A DNA stretch of 5,608 bases from PHAA01 sp964584415 (GCA_964584415.1 CAZOZX010000130.1:1-5608); one strand, 5' to 3'; positions 1 through 5,395 are shown, numbered from the stretch's first letter. Notes: generated by a model from the sequence alone, not told the origin. A program made the numbers and translations.

Positions 1-130
1 CTACCACGCTGAAAAGACGGCTGACCTTATCAAAACCTTCGTTTTTCGCTTTTTGGGAGAAACCGAGATATTTGCGATTGGCCTGGGATTCTCCTGCAAA
101 AGCTGATCCTAAATTATCCATAGTTGACAT
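1..130 (-). CDS. rbr: Rubrerythrin, N-terminal part (runs off left edge)
   Basis: Partial gene: the first 43 codons are visible, reading leftward and leaving the window. The protein begins MSTMDNLGSAFAGESQANRK and continues with YLGFSQKAKNEGFDKVSRLF, which is the first helix of the ferritin-like diiron domain of rubrerythrins. Glu14 in the GESQANRKYL motif is the expected first iron ligand of the family, and Tyr21 is also usually conserved. Rubrerythrins are cytoplasmic peroxidases that reduce hydrogen peroxide in anaerobes. The ATG at 130-128 was chosen because an AAGGAGG ribosome binding site lies 10 bp before it; the ATG at codon 4 would be too far away. The C-terminal rubredoxin-like domain lies outside the window, so whether this is a full-length rubrerythrin or a single-domain form cannot be seen. 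It lies 83 bp downstream of the Rrf2 regulator on the same strand and could share its transcript. Confidence 0.9.
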   Translation of the reverse strand, partial: MSTMDNLGSAFAGESQANRKYLGFSQKAKNEGFDKVSRLFSVV

Positions 131-140
131 ACTATAATAA

Positions 141-147
141 CCTCCTT
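141..147 (-). promoter_or_regulatory. Ribosome binding site of rubrerythrin
   Basis: AAGGAGG on the minus strand, 10 nt before the ATG at 130. It decides between Met1 and the in-frame Met4 of the rubrerythrin. Confidence 0.85.
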
Positions 148-169
148 TTCATTTCTTACCTGGATATCT

Positions 170-198
170 GTTTTATTGTCTTCGCCCACGGGTATGAA
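170..198 (-). promoter_or_regulatory. Possible weak promoter of rubrerythrin
   Basis: On the minus strand, TTCATA (198-193) and TAAAAC (175-170) are 17 bp apart. Each matches the sigma-A consensus at only 4 of 6 positions. The element sits in the gap between the Rrf2 stop codon and rubrerythrin. A near copy (187-194) of the repeat found at the Rrf2 promoter overlaps its -35 and spacer. It may be chance; read-through from the stronger Rrf2 promoter is an equally good explanation for rubrerythrin expression. Confidence 0.25.
187..194. repeat. Near copy (7/8) of the repeat upstream of rubrerythrin
   Basis: On the minus strand this reads TACCCGTG, one base different from TACCCGTT and in opposite orientation to the two copies at the Rrf2 promoter. 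It lies 57 bp upstream of the rubrerythrin start and overlaps the weak promoter candidate there. A shared operator is possible, but a 7/8 match could be chance. Confidence 0.25.
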
Positions 199-213
199 TA
201 TGTACCTGGCTGA

Positions 214-618
214 CTAATCCAGCAAATCGGCAAAATTGCGGTGATCGAGTTCGTTTACTAAATTATCCTGAATCTCCTCCAGCGCCCGGTGTATTTTACA
301 CACTGCAGCACCATGCTTGCTGCAGTAGGCTTCGTCATCCAGACAGCGGTTCAGGTAAATAGGGCCTTCGATTGCTTCGATCACCTCTAATAAGGTGATA
401 TCCTTGGGAGCACGGGCCAGAGCATAACCCCCGCCTATTCCGCGCTGCGACCAGACAATCCCGGCTTTAATTAGACTGGGCATTATCTTGAGTAAAAAAC
501 GGATTGGGATAACCTCATGTTCTGAAATGGTTGGGGCATCTATCCATTCTCTACCCTCTGCTTTAGCTAGGTAAAGCACCGCTCTGAATCCGTAATCTGT
601 AGCCTGGTTTATATTCAT
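214..618 (-). CDS. Rrf2/IscR-family transcriptional regulator with Fe-S-type cysteine set
   Basis: A 134-residue protein, typical in length for the Rrf2 family of dimeric winged-helix regulators that sense redox state, nitric oxide or iron-sulfur status. The N-terminus MNINQATDYGFRAVLYLAK is the family's first helix. Residues about 26-66 form the winged helix-turn-helix, including IPIRFLLKIMPSLIKAGIV and the wing motif RGIGGGYALAR, followed by the dimerisation helix TLLEVIEAIEGP. Cys92, Cys99, Cys107 and His110 form a C-x6-C-x7-C-x2-H pattern resembling the [2Fe-2S] ligands of IscR (Cys92, Cys98, Cys104, His107), but with wider spacing. Start chosen at ATG 618: it has GAGGTG upstream (628-623) and a good promoter ends about 30 bp before it. 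The 21-codon extension back to TTG at 681 would start inside the -35 box. Neighbouring rubrerythrin suggests an oxidative-stress role, which is inference. The exact subfamily (IscR, NsrR, CymR or other) is not resolved. Confidence 0.88.
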   Translation of the reverse strand: MNINQATDYGFRAVLYLAKAEGREWIDAPTISEHEVIPIRFLLKIMPSLIKAGIVWSQRGIGGGYALARAPKDITLLEVIEAIEGPIYLNRCLDDEAYCSKHGAAVCKIHRALEEIQDNLVNELDHRNFADLLD

Positions 619-622
619 GACC

Positions 623-628
623 CACCTC
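623..628 (-). promoter_or_regulatory. Ribosome binding site of the Rrf2 regulator
   Basis: GAGGTG on the minus strand, 4 nt before the ATG at 618 (7 nt measured from GAGG alone). It supports the internal ATG as the real start. Confidence 0.65.
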
Positions 629-638
629 AGTAAAACTA

Positions 639-646
639 TACCCGTT
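639..646. repeat. TACCCGTT repeat, copy 1, at the Rrf2 start point
   Basis: Exact 8-bp copy (plus-strand reading) of the sequence at 683-690, 44 bp away, about four helical turns. It covers the predicted transcription start of the Rrf2 gene. Possible operator half of an autoregulatory site; the function is inferred from position only. Confidence 0.4.
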
Positions 647-652
647 GAGTGT

Positions 653-681
653 ATTTTAACGATCCTTGAAGTAAATGTCAA
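653..681 (-). promoter_or_regulatory. Promoter of the Rrf2 regulator gene
   Basis: Minus strand: a perfect -35 TTGACA (681-676), 17-bp spacer, and -10 TAAAAT (658-653), which matches consensus at 5 of 6 positions. Transcription should start near 645-647, giving a leader of about 28 nt before the ATG at 618. It may also drive rubrerythrin, as no terminator-like hairpin is visible in the gap between the two genes. Copies of TACCCGTT lie directly upstream of the -35 and at the predicted start point. Confidence 0.75.
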
Positions 682-693
682 TTACCCGTTAAT
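681..693. repeat. TACCCGTT repeat, copy 2, inside an ATTA-N5-TAAT dyad
   Basis: The 8-bp repeat TACCCGTT (683-690) lies within a 13-bp imperfect palindrome, ATTACCCGTTAAT, in which 5 of 6 pairs are complementary. It abuts and overlaps the upstream edge of the Rrf2 -35 box (676-681). Position and symmetry fit a binding site for a dimeric regulator, most simply the Rrf2 protein itself. Not matched to any known operator. Confidence 0.4.
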
Positions 694-890
694 GAAAATA
701 GATAAATAATTAATGGCCGGATGGAATGTGATAATATAAAACGGTCTGTCGTTATGCATAATATAGGGGAACAACATCTTGGTACCCTTCGCAGCCTGTT
801 CCTAAAATCTGTATACACTGCTTGGAAGTTTAGCAAACCTTAGAGAAGCCTGGATATGTACGAAATTATGGCCTATTGGCAAAAAAACTA
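694..890. other. Intergenic stretch between the divergent promoters, no gene seen
   Basis: This is the interior of the 336-bp divergent gap between the Rrf2 start (618) and argC (955). It is AT-rich on the left. It contains two perfect short palindromes, TTATGCATAA (752-761) and TGTATACA (810-817), and one 29-codon open frame (754-843) with no ribosome binding site. I see no convincing RNA gene, terminator or T-box. The palindromes could be regulator sites, but nothing supports a specific protein. Confidence 0.5.
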
Positions 891-891
891 T

Positions 892-929
892 ATTGCAAGA
901 TTATGCAAACGAATGTATAATTACAAACA
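892..929. promoter_or_regulatory. Putative tandem ARG boxes (ArgR operator)
   Basis: Two degenerate ARG-box-like sequences overlap the operon promoter. The first core, TGCAAGATTATGCA (894-907), covers the -35. The second, TGTATAATTACAAA (914-927), covers the -10. Each agrees with the classical core TGAATAATTATTCA at about 10 of 14 positions by eye. Expanded to 18-bp boxes (892-909 and 912-929) they are separated by 2 bp, close to the 2-3 bp between paired ARG boxes in known arg operators. ArgR with bound arginine would then block the promoter. Inference; AT-rich promoters give some match by chance. Confidence 0.4.
893..921 (+). promoter_or_regulatory. Promoter of the argCJBDF operon
   Basis: TTGCAA (893-898), 17-bp spacer, then a perfect -10 TATAAT (916-921). 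Transcription should begin near 928, about 27 nt before the argC start. That leaves room for the ribosome binding site but not for a T-box or leader-peptide attenuator, so control is more likely by a repressor at the promoter. A second, weaker candidate is TTGGCA (876-881) with GATTAT (899-904). Confidence 0.72.
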
Positions 930-940
930 TGTTACCTGGT

Positions 941-948
941 AAGGAGGT
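941..948 (+). promoter_or_regulatory. Ribosome binding site of argC
   Basis: AAGGAGGT, a near-perfect Shine-Dalgarno sequence, 6 nt before the ATG at 955. It overlaps the end of the imperfect palindrome TTACCTGGTAA (932-942). Confidence 0.9.
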
Positions 949-954
949 CTTTGT

Positions 955-1992
955 ATGTATAAGGTTGGTATTATAGGTGACGGTTATACAGCGGCGGAAT
1001 TGTTGAGGCTTATAGCTGGTCATGATGAGTTGGAAGTGGTGGCGGTTACCTCCACCGAGAATATTGGCTGCCCGGTGAGTGTAATCTACCCTCATTTGAG
1101 ACCATTTACCGACTTGACCTGTACCACCACCGATTTGGGATATTTAAAGCAGAACTGTCAGGCTGTATTTCTGGCTTTGCCCCATGGGTTATCGGTCCCA
1201 CTGGTCCAGGAATTGATCCAGGCCGGGGTCAGATGTGTGGACCTGGGGGCGGATTTCCGTCTGAAAGATGTGAATATATATGAAGAATACTATGAAACCG
1301 TGCATAGTGCCCCGGAATTATTGACCGAAGCAGTTTATGGGCTGCCCGAGTTATATCGGGAACAGATCAAAAATACTATGATTGTGGCTAATCCTGGATG
1401 CTTCCCAACTTCAGCGATTTTGCCGCTGGCTCCCCTGCTGGAAGCCGGGGTAATTGAGAGCCGGGGCATCGTGGTTGATTCGAAGAGCGGCGCATCAGGA
1501 GCGGGTAAGTCTTTAAGAGCAGCATCCCACTTTTGTGAGGTAAATGAGGGCATAAAGGCCTATGGGGTAGGGACTCATCGCCATGGTCCCGAGATAGCTC
1601 AGGAGTTGAGTAATGCGGGTGGGGAAAAGGTGAAGATGATTTTCACACCGCATCTGGTGCCGATGAATCGCGGTATGCTTACCACCAGCTATGCCCAACT
1701 GAAACCGGGGGCGAGTGCCCAGCAGATAAGGGAAGTTTTATTGGATAAATACCAAAATGAATATTTTGTAGATATACTCCCGGAAGGAATTTTTCCGCAC
1801 ACTAAATGGGTTTATGGCAGCAATCTGGTCCAGATTGGCTCCTATGCCGACGAAGAGAGCGGGCGGGTGATAGTGGTATCCGCTATCGATAACCTCTGTA
1901 AGGGAGCATCTGGGCAAGCGATTCAAAACCTTAATCTGATGCTTGGTATTGAGGAGACCAAGGGCTTGAGATTGGCGGGGGTGCACCCGTAA
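955..1992 (+). CDS. argC: N-acetyl-gamma-glutamyl-phosphate reductase
   Basis: Third step of arginine synthesis: NADPH-dependent reduction of N-acetylglutamyl-5-phosphate to the semialdehyde, in the cytoplasm. At 345 residues it is full length for the long (type 1) family. The Rossmann motif is GIIGDGYTAAELLRL (residues 5-19), followed by YPHL (45-48) and VDLGADFRL (95-103). ANPGCFPT (145-152) carries the catalytic Cys149. Also present are DSKSGASGAG (175-184), HRHGPEI (208-214), PHLVPMNRGML (232-242) and the C-terminal IDNLCKGASGQAIQNLNLMLG (311-331). One oddity: the glycine loop reads G-D-G-Y where most family members have G-x-x-G-Y, one residue shorter. The ATG has a strong ribosome binding site 6 nt upstream. 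It is the first gene of the arg cluster, directly behind the predicted promoter and ARG boxes. Confidence 0.97.
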   Translation: MYKVGIIGDGYTAAELLRLIAGHDELEVVAVTSTENIGCPVSVIYPHLRPFTDLTCTTTDLGYLKQNCQAVFLALPHGLSVPLVQELIQAGVRCVDLGADFRLKDVNIYEEYYETVHSAPELLTEAVYGLPELYREQIKNTMIVANPGCFPTSAILPLAPLLEAGVIESRGIVVDSKSGASGAGKSLRAASHFCEVNEGIKAYGVGTHRHGPEIAQELSNAGGEKVKMIFTPHLVPMNRGMLTTSYAQLKPGASAQQIREVLLDKYQNEYFVDILPEGIFPHTKWVYGSNLVQIGSYADEESGRVIVVSAIDNLCKGASGQAIQNLNLMLGIEETKGLRLAGVHP

Positions 1993-2006
1993 ACCGTATA
2001 AATAAT

Positions 2007-2030
2007 GATTAGGGCAATCCATGCCTAATC
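2007..2030 (+). repeat. Hairpin in the argC-argJ gap
   Basis: Perfect 7-bp inverted repeat GATTAGG (2007-2013) / CCTAATC (2024-2030) with a 10-nt loop. It ends about 7 nt before the argJ ribosome binding site. No T-run follows, so it is not an intrinsic terminator. It could affect mRNA processing or argJ translation. The upstream in-frame ATG at 2021 lies in its loop. Confidence 0.5.
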
Positions 2031-2037
2031 GGAAAGA

Positions 2038-2042
2038 AAGGA
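2038..2042 (+). promoter_or_regulatory. Ribosome binding site of argJ
   Basis: AAGGA, 8 nt before ATG 2051. It decides the start against ATG 2021, ten codons upstream, which lacks a comparable site. Confidence 0.75.
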
Positions 2043-2050
2043 ATTTTGCA

Positions 2051-3256
2051 ATGAAAGTTATAAATGGATCAGTTACCGCTCCCCAAGGATTTCTAGCCCA
2101 GGGAGTGGAAGCCGAAATAAAAAAACCAGATAAAAAGGATGTAGCCATAATATATTCCGCCCAGCCGGCCCAGGCCGCCGGGGTTTTCACCACTAACCTG
2201 GTGCGGGCCGCTTGTGTGGACGTAGACCGCAGTCATCTGCAGAATGGGTTAGCCCAGGCTATCGTGGCCAACAGCGGTAATGCCAATGCCTGCACCGGTC
2301 AGCCCGGCTGGGATGATACGGTTGAGATGGCCCGCCTGACTGGAGAATTACTGGGCATCGATCCCCATGATGTGCTGGTGGCATCTACCGGGGTAATTGG
2401 GGTGGCTATGCCGATGGATCGCATTGCCAAGGGTATTCAGGAAGCAGCCGCTGATTTATCTGCCAGCGGGGCGGGCAATGCTGCTCAGGCCATAATGACA
2501 ACCGATTTGATGAGCAAGGAAATAGCAGTAGAAATAGAGATAGACAATTGCACGGTGCGTATTGGCGCCATGGCCAAGGGTTCGGGCATGATCCATCCCA
2601 ACATGGCCACTATGCTGGGATTCGTTACCACTGATGCCGCCATCAGCAGTGATTGTTTGGGACAAATGCTGAAGGCCGCGACCAACAAGTCATTTAATAT
2701 GATCAGTGTTGACCGGGATACATCCACCAACGACATGGTTCTGATACTAGCCAATGGTCTGGCCGGCAATAAATGTATAGAAGACATTACCAGCCCGGCG
2801 GGACAGCTGTTTCAGCAGGCATTGGATTTCATCGCGGTAAGTCTGGCGAAGATGATTGCCCGGGACGGTGAAGGTGCGACTCGCTTGATCGAGGTGCAGG
2901 TAGTCAATGCTGATACGGAAGCCAATGCGCGGATAATTGCCCGTTCTATTACCACTTCCAACCTGACCAAAGCTGCGGTCTTCGGCGAGGATGCTAATTG
3001 GGGCCGTATTCTGGCAGCAGCAGGGTATTCTGGAGCTGATTTTGATCCTGGCAAGGTAGATATCTATCTGGGGCAGCAGCAAATGGCCGCCAATGGAATG
3101 GGGCTGGCCTTTGATGAGGACCTCACCCGGCAGGAACTGCAGCAGGATCCGGTAATAATCAAGGTAGACATGAAAGACGGCGATAAACAGGCTACGGCCT
3201 GGGGATGTGACCTGACCTACGATTACATCCGTATCAATGCCGCCTACCGGACCTAA
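2051..3256 (+). CDS. argJ: Bifunctional ornithine acetyltransferase / N-acetylglutamate synthase
   Basis: ArgJ transfers the acetyl group from N-acetylornithine to glutamate, releasing ornithine and regenerating N-acetylglutamate. Bifunctional forms also use acetyl-CoA; which type this is cannot be told from sequence alone. The protein has 401 residues, normal for the family. NSGNANACTG (74-83) and STGVIG (112-117, with the oxyanion-hole Thr-Gly) are in the alpha part. KGSGMIHPNMATMLGF (176-191) holds the self-cleavage site between Ala186 and Thr187, where Thr187 becomes the nucleophile of the beta chain. The beta part includes DTSTND (223-228), RDGEGATRLI (271-280), FGEDANWGRI (311-320) and a C-terminal DYIRINAAYRT. 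Residue 222 is Arg where the family usually has Gly (DGDTSTND). Start chosen at ATG 2051, with AAGGA 8 nt upstream, instead of the in-frame ATG at 2021, which has no good site and lies in a hairpin. It lies 58 bp after argC. Confidence 0.96.
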   Translation: MKVINGSVTAPQGFLAQGVEAEIKKPDKKDVAIIYSAQPAQAAGVFTTNLVRAACVDVDRSHLQNGLAQAIVANSGNANACTGQPGWDDTVEMARLTGELLGIDPHDVLVASTGVIGVAMPMDRIAKGIQEAAADLSASGAGNAAQAIMTTDLMSKEIAVEIEIDNCTVRIGAMAKGSGMIHPNMATMLGFVTTDAAISSDCLGQMLKAATNKSFNMISVDRDTSTNDMVLILANGLAGNKCIEDITSPAGQLFQQALDFIAVSLAKMIARDGEGATRLIEVQVVNADTEANARIIARSITTSNLTKAAVFGEDANWGRILAAAGYSGADFDPGKVDIYLGQQQMAANGMGLAFDEDLTRQELQQDPVIIKVDMKDGDKQATAWGCDLTYDYIRINAAYRT

Positions 3257-3302
3257 ATATGAATGCGCAAATTGAGGAAGGGCAGAAATTAGCTTAATTG
3301 CT

Positions 3303-3308
3303 GGAGGG
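3303..3308 (+). promoter_or_regulatory. Ribosome binding site of argB
   Basis: GGAGGG, 6 nt before ATG 3315. It favours that start over the in-frame ATG at 3327. Confidence 0.8.
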
Positions 3309-3314
3309 AAGAAC

Positions 3315-4172
3315 ATGAAATCAGCCATGGAAAAAGCGGAGATCCTGGTCGAGGCTTTGCCCTATATAAAGGAATTTTACGGGAAACGGGTGGTCATCAA
3401 ATATGGGGGAGCCGCGATGACCGATGATTGCTTAAAACAGAAGGTGATGCAGGATATAGTCCTGATGAAATATGTTGGTATGCACCCCATTGTGGTGCAT
3501 GGGGGCGGACCAGAGATAAATGCAATGCTTAAGAAACTGGATATTGAAAGTAGCTTTGTTAATGGCTTACGGGTAACCGATGCTGACACCATGGAAGTAG
3601 TGGAAATGGTGCTGGGGGGGAAGGTCAACAAGCAAATAGTCAGCGGGCTCAACGCCAGCGGTGGCCGAGCTATTGGCATGTCAGGCAAAGACGGTGGTTT
3701 GATCGAAGCCGAATTCGCAGATCCATCCGGGGCGATGGGCTTTGTGGGGCAGGTTAAAAATGTTGATCCCCAGATTATAGAGACGGTAATTGAAAACGGC
3801 TACATACCTGTAATCGCACCCATTGGTGTGGATGCCGAACAAAGGAGCTACAACATCAATGCGGACTTGGTAGCGGCGGCTATTGCTGTGGCCATGAAAG
3901 CGGATAAGTTAGTGCTCCTGACGGATGTCCCCGGGCTGTTGATGAACGCCAAAGATCCCGATAGCCTTATCTCCGTATTAAAAATCGGTGAAGTTGCGGA
4001 CTACGTGACCAACGGCGTAATCGCCGGGGGTATGATACCCAAAGTTCAATGCTGTGTAGAAGCAGTAGAGGGCGGTGTAGGCCGGACCCATATCATCGAT
4101 GGACGAGTGCCCCATTCGATACTGCTGGAGATATTCACCAAAGAAGGGGTAGGCACCATGGTAACATGGTAG
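3315..4172 (+). CDS. argB: Acetylglutamate kinase
   Basis: Phosphorylates N-acetylglutamate with ATP, the second step of arginine synthesis. At 285 residues it is full length in the amino-acid kinase family. VIKYGG (27-32) contains the ATP-phosphate lysine Lys29, equivalent to Lys8 of E. coli. HGGGPEI (62-68) is the substrate glycine loop. Arg86 in NGLRVTD, Asp184 in NINADLVAAAIA and Lys243 in AGGMIPKV are the expected substrate and nucleotide contacts. The C-terminus ends GVGTMVTW. About 21 residues precede the point where the E. coli enzyme begins, and EKAEILVEALPYIKEFYGK looks like the N-terminal helix of hexameric, arginine-inhibited kinases. Feedback inhibition is therefore likely and makes sense with ArgJ recycling the acetyl group, but it is inference. 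It lies 58 bp after argJ and 38 bp before argD. Confidence 0.97.
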   Translation: MKSAMEKAEILVEALPYIKEFYGKRVVIKYGGAAMTDDCLKQKVMQDIVLMKYVGMHPIVVHGGGPEINAMLKKLDIESSFVNGLRVTDADTMEVVEMVLGGKVNKQIVSGLNASGGRAIGMSGKDGGLIEAEFADPSGAMGFVGQVKNVDPQIIETVIENGYIPVIAPIGVDAEQRSYNINADLVAAAIAVAMKADKLVLLTDVPGLLMNAKDPDSLISVLKIGEVADYVTNGVIAGGMIPKVQCCVEAVEGGVGRTHIIDGRVPHSILLEIFTKEGVGTMVTW

Positions 4173-4196
4173 GGGCGGGCAATAGCGTACCCGAGG

Positions 4197-4202
4197 AAGG
4201 AG
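4197..4202 (+). promoter_or_regulatory. Ribosome binding site of argD
   Basis: AAGGAG, 8 nt before a GTG start at 4211. It supports the non-ATG start; the next in-frame ATG is at codon 15, far from any good site. Confidence 0.8.
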
Positions 4203-4210
4203 AAATATAA

Positions 4211-5395
4211 GTGACCAATCAAGAAATTTTAGATAAAGGCCAACAATATGTGATGAATACATACAGCCGCTATCCTATTGCTCCGATTAAGGGACAAGGA
4301 AGCCTGCTGTGGGATGCCGACGGTAAAGAATACCTGGATTTTGTGGGGGGAATTGCGGTTTGCGTTCTGGGCCACTGCGATCCCGGATTACAAGCAACAC
4401 TGCAAAAACAAGCGGCGCTTTTATGGCACGTTTCCAATCTTTATTGGATCGAACCCCAGGTAGAACTAGCGGAAAAACTGGTTAAAATATCCGGCCTGGG
4501 CAAAGCCTTTTTCTGCAACAGCGGGGCGGAGGCCAATGAAGCGGCCATCAAGCTGGCCCGCAAGTATTTCTACCGCCAGGGGAAAACACGCCATGAAATC
4601 ATAGTTTTCAATCATTCTTTCCATGGCCGTACCCTGGCCACAGTGACTGCCACCGGACAGAAGAAGTACCAGGAGGGATTTGCGCCGCTGCCAGCCGGAT
4701 TTGTCTACGCCGATTACAACGATTTGGCCTCAGTTAAAGCCTTGATTAATGATAAAACCGCGGCTATTATGATGGAACCCTTGCAAGGTGAAGGCGGAAT
4801 CCATCCCGCCCAGGCAGAATTCCTGGCAGCGATTCGGAACATATGCGATCAGGAGGGTATACTCTTGATATTCGATGAAGTACAGTGCGGAATGGGGCGA
4901 ACCGGAACGTTTTTCGCCTATCAATCCTATGGGATAAAGCCAGATATTGTCACTATGGCCAAAGGCCTGGGGGGAGGATTCCCGATGGGGGCAATGCTGG
5001 CAACCGATACCGCAGCTTCTGGGTTTGCTCCTGGCGACCACGCGTCAACGTTCGGCGGAACACCAATCGCTACGGCAGTGGCTAATTATGTGGTAGATAC
5101 TATTGGAGCCGCCCAGTTCCTTGAAAATGTGAATGAATTAGGCGTTTATCTGCGGGAAAGTCTTAACAAACTGCAGGATAACCGTATAATAGAGGTTAGG
5201 GGAATGGGCCTGATGCAGGGCATAGAGTTCAACCGGGAAATCAAGGACCTGGTTCAGATATGCATGCAGAATGGCCTATTACTGATTGGGGCAGGGGCTA
5301 ATGTGTTGAGATTTGTCCCCCCGCTGAACATAACCAAAGATGATATCGATCGGGCGGTAAACATTCTAAAGACCGCCCTACAGGAGTGGCAGTAA
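4211..5395 (+). CDS. argD: Acetylornithine aminotransferase
   Basis: PLP-dependent class III aminotransferase that converts N-acetylglutamate semialdehyde and glutamate to N-acetylornithine and 2-oxoglutarate. At 394 residues it has the usual length. Near the N-terminus is YPIAPIKGQGSLLWDADGKEY (21-41). NSGAEANEAAIKLARKY (103-119) binds the PLP phosphate, HSFHGRTLA (135-143) stacks on the ring, and MEPLQGEGG (188-196) follows. Asp222 in IFDEVQ contacts the pyridine nitrogen. Lys251 in TMAKGLGGGFPMGA is the Schiff-base lysine. HASTFGGTPIATAVA (277-291) contributes Thr280 to the neighbouring subunit's cofactor, and the usual Asn of GGNP is Thr284 here. The start is GTG with a good ribosome binding site. 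In this cluster the role is arginine synthesis; such enzymes can also act on succinyl-diaminopimelate, so a second role in lysine synthesis is possible. Confidence 0.95.
   Translation: MTNQEILDKGQQYVMNTYSRYPIAPIKGQGSLLWDADGKEYLDFVGGIAVCVLGHCDPGLQATLQKQAALLWHVSNLYWIEPQVELAEKLVKISGLGKAFFCNSGAEANEAAIKLARKYFYRQGKTRHEIIVFNHSFHGRTLATVTATGQKKYQEGFAPLPAGFVYADYNDLASVKALINDKTAAIMMEPLQGEGGIHPAQAEFLAAIRNICDQEGILLIFDEVQCGMGRTGTFFAYQSYGIKPDIVTMAKGLGGGFPMGAMLATDTAASGFAPGDHASTFGGTPIATAVANYVVDTIGAAQFLENVNELGVYLRESLNKLQDNRIIEVRGMGLMQGIEFNREIKDLVQICMQNGLLLIGAGANVLRFVPPLNITKDDIDRAVNILKTALQEWQ
5352..5378 (+). repeat. GC-rich inverted repeat at the 3' end of argD
   Basis: Perfect 7-bp repeat GGGCGGT (5352-5358) / ACCGCCC (5372-5378) with a 13-nt loop, inside the last codons of argD, 46 bp before the argF ATG. 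No T-run follows, so it is not a normal terminator. It might stabilise or mark an mRNA end between argD and argF, or be a chance outcome of codon use. Confidence 0.35.

Noticed and set aside
754..843. 29-codon open frame on the plus strand in the divergent intergenic region
   Set aside because: No ribosome binding site, no recognisable family, and of a length common by chance.
932..942. Palindrome TTACCTGGTAA next to the argC ribosome binding site as an operator or sequestering hairpin
   Set aside because: The 1-nt spacer prevents hairpin folding, and no known regulator motif matches. TACCTGG also occurs at 157-163 and 203-209 without clear meaning.
694..954. T-box or leader-peptide attenuator ahead of argC
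   Set aside because: No T-box core sequence, no terminator hairpin with T-run and no arginine-rich leader peptide; the predicted start near 928 leaves no space.
2021..2050. In-frame ATG at 2021 as the argJ start
   Set aside because: It lacks a good ribosome binding site and lies in a hairpin loop; ATG 2051 has AAGGA at proper distance and gives the family-like N-terminus.
3259..3297. 13-codon frame (ATG to TAA) in the argJ-argB gap
   Set aside because: Too short, no clear ribosome binding site and no recognised motif; most likely just spacer.
2747..3328. 193-codon minus-strand frame opposite argJ
   Set aside because: A shadow of argJ: no domain recognised and argJ is fully conserved here. 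The same applies to the other antisense frames along argC, argB and argD.
4278..4463. 61-codon plus-strand frame inside argD
   Set aside because: It overlaps argD in another frame, has no family features, and the argD protein is intact across it.
5352..5378. Intrinsic terminator between argD and argF
   Set aside because: The hairpin has a 13-nt loop, no T-run, and lies inside the argD coding region.
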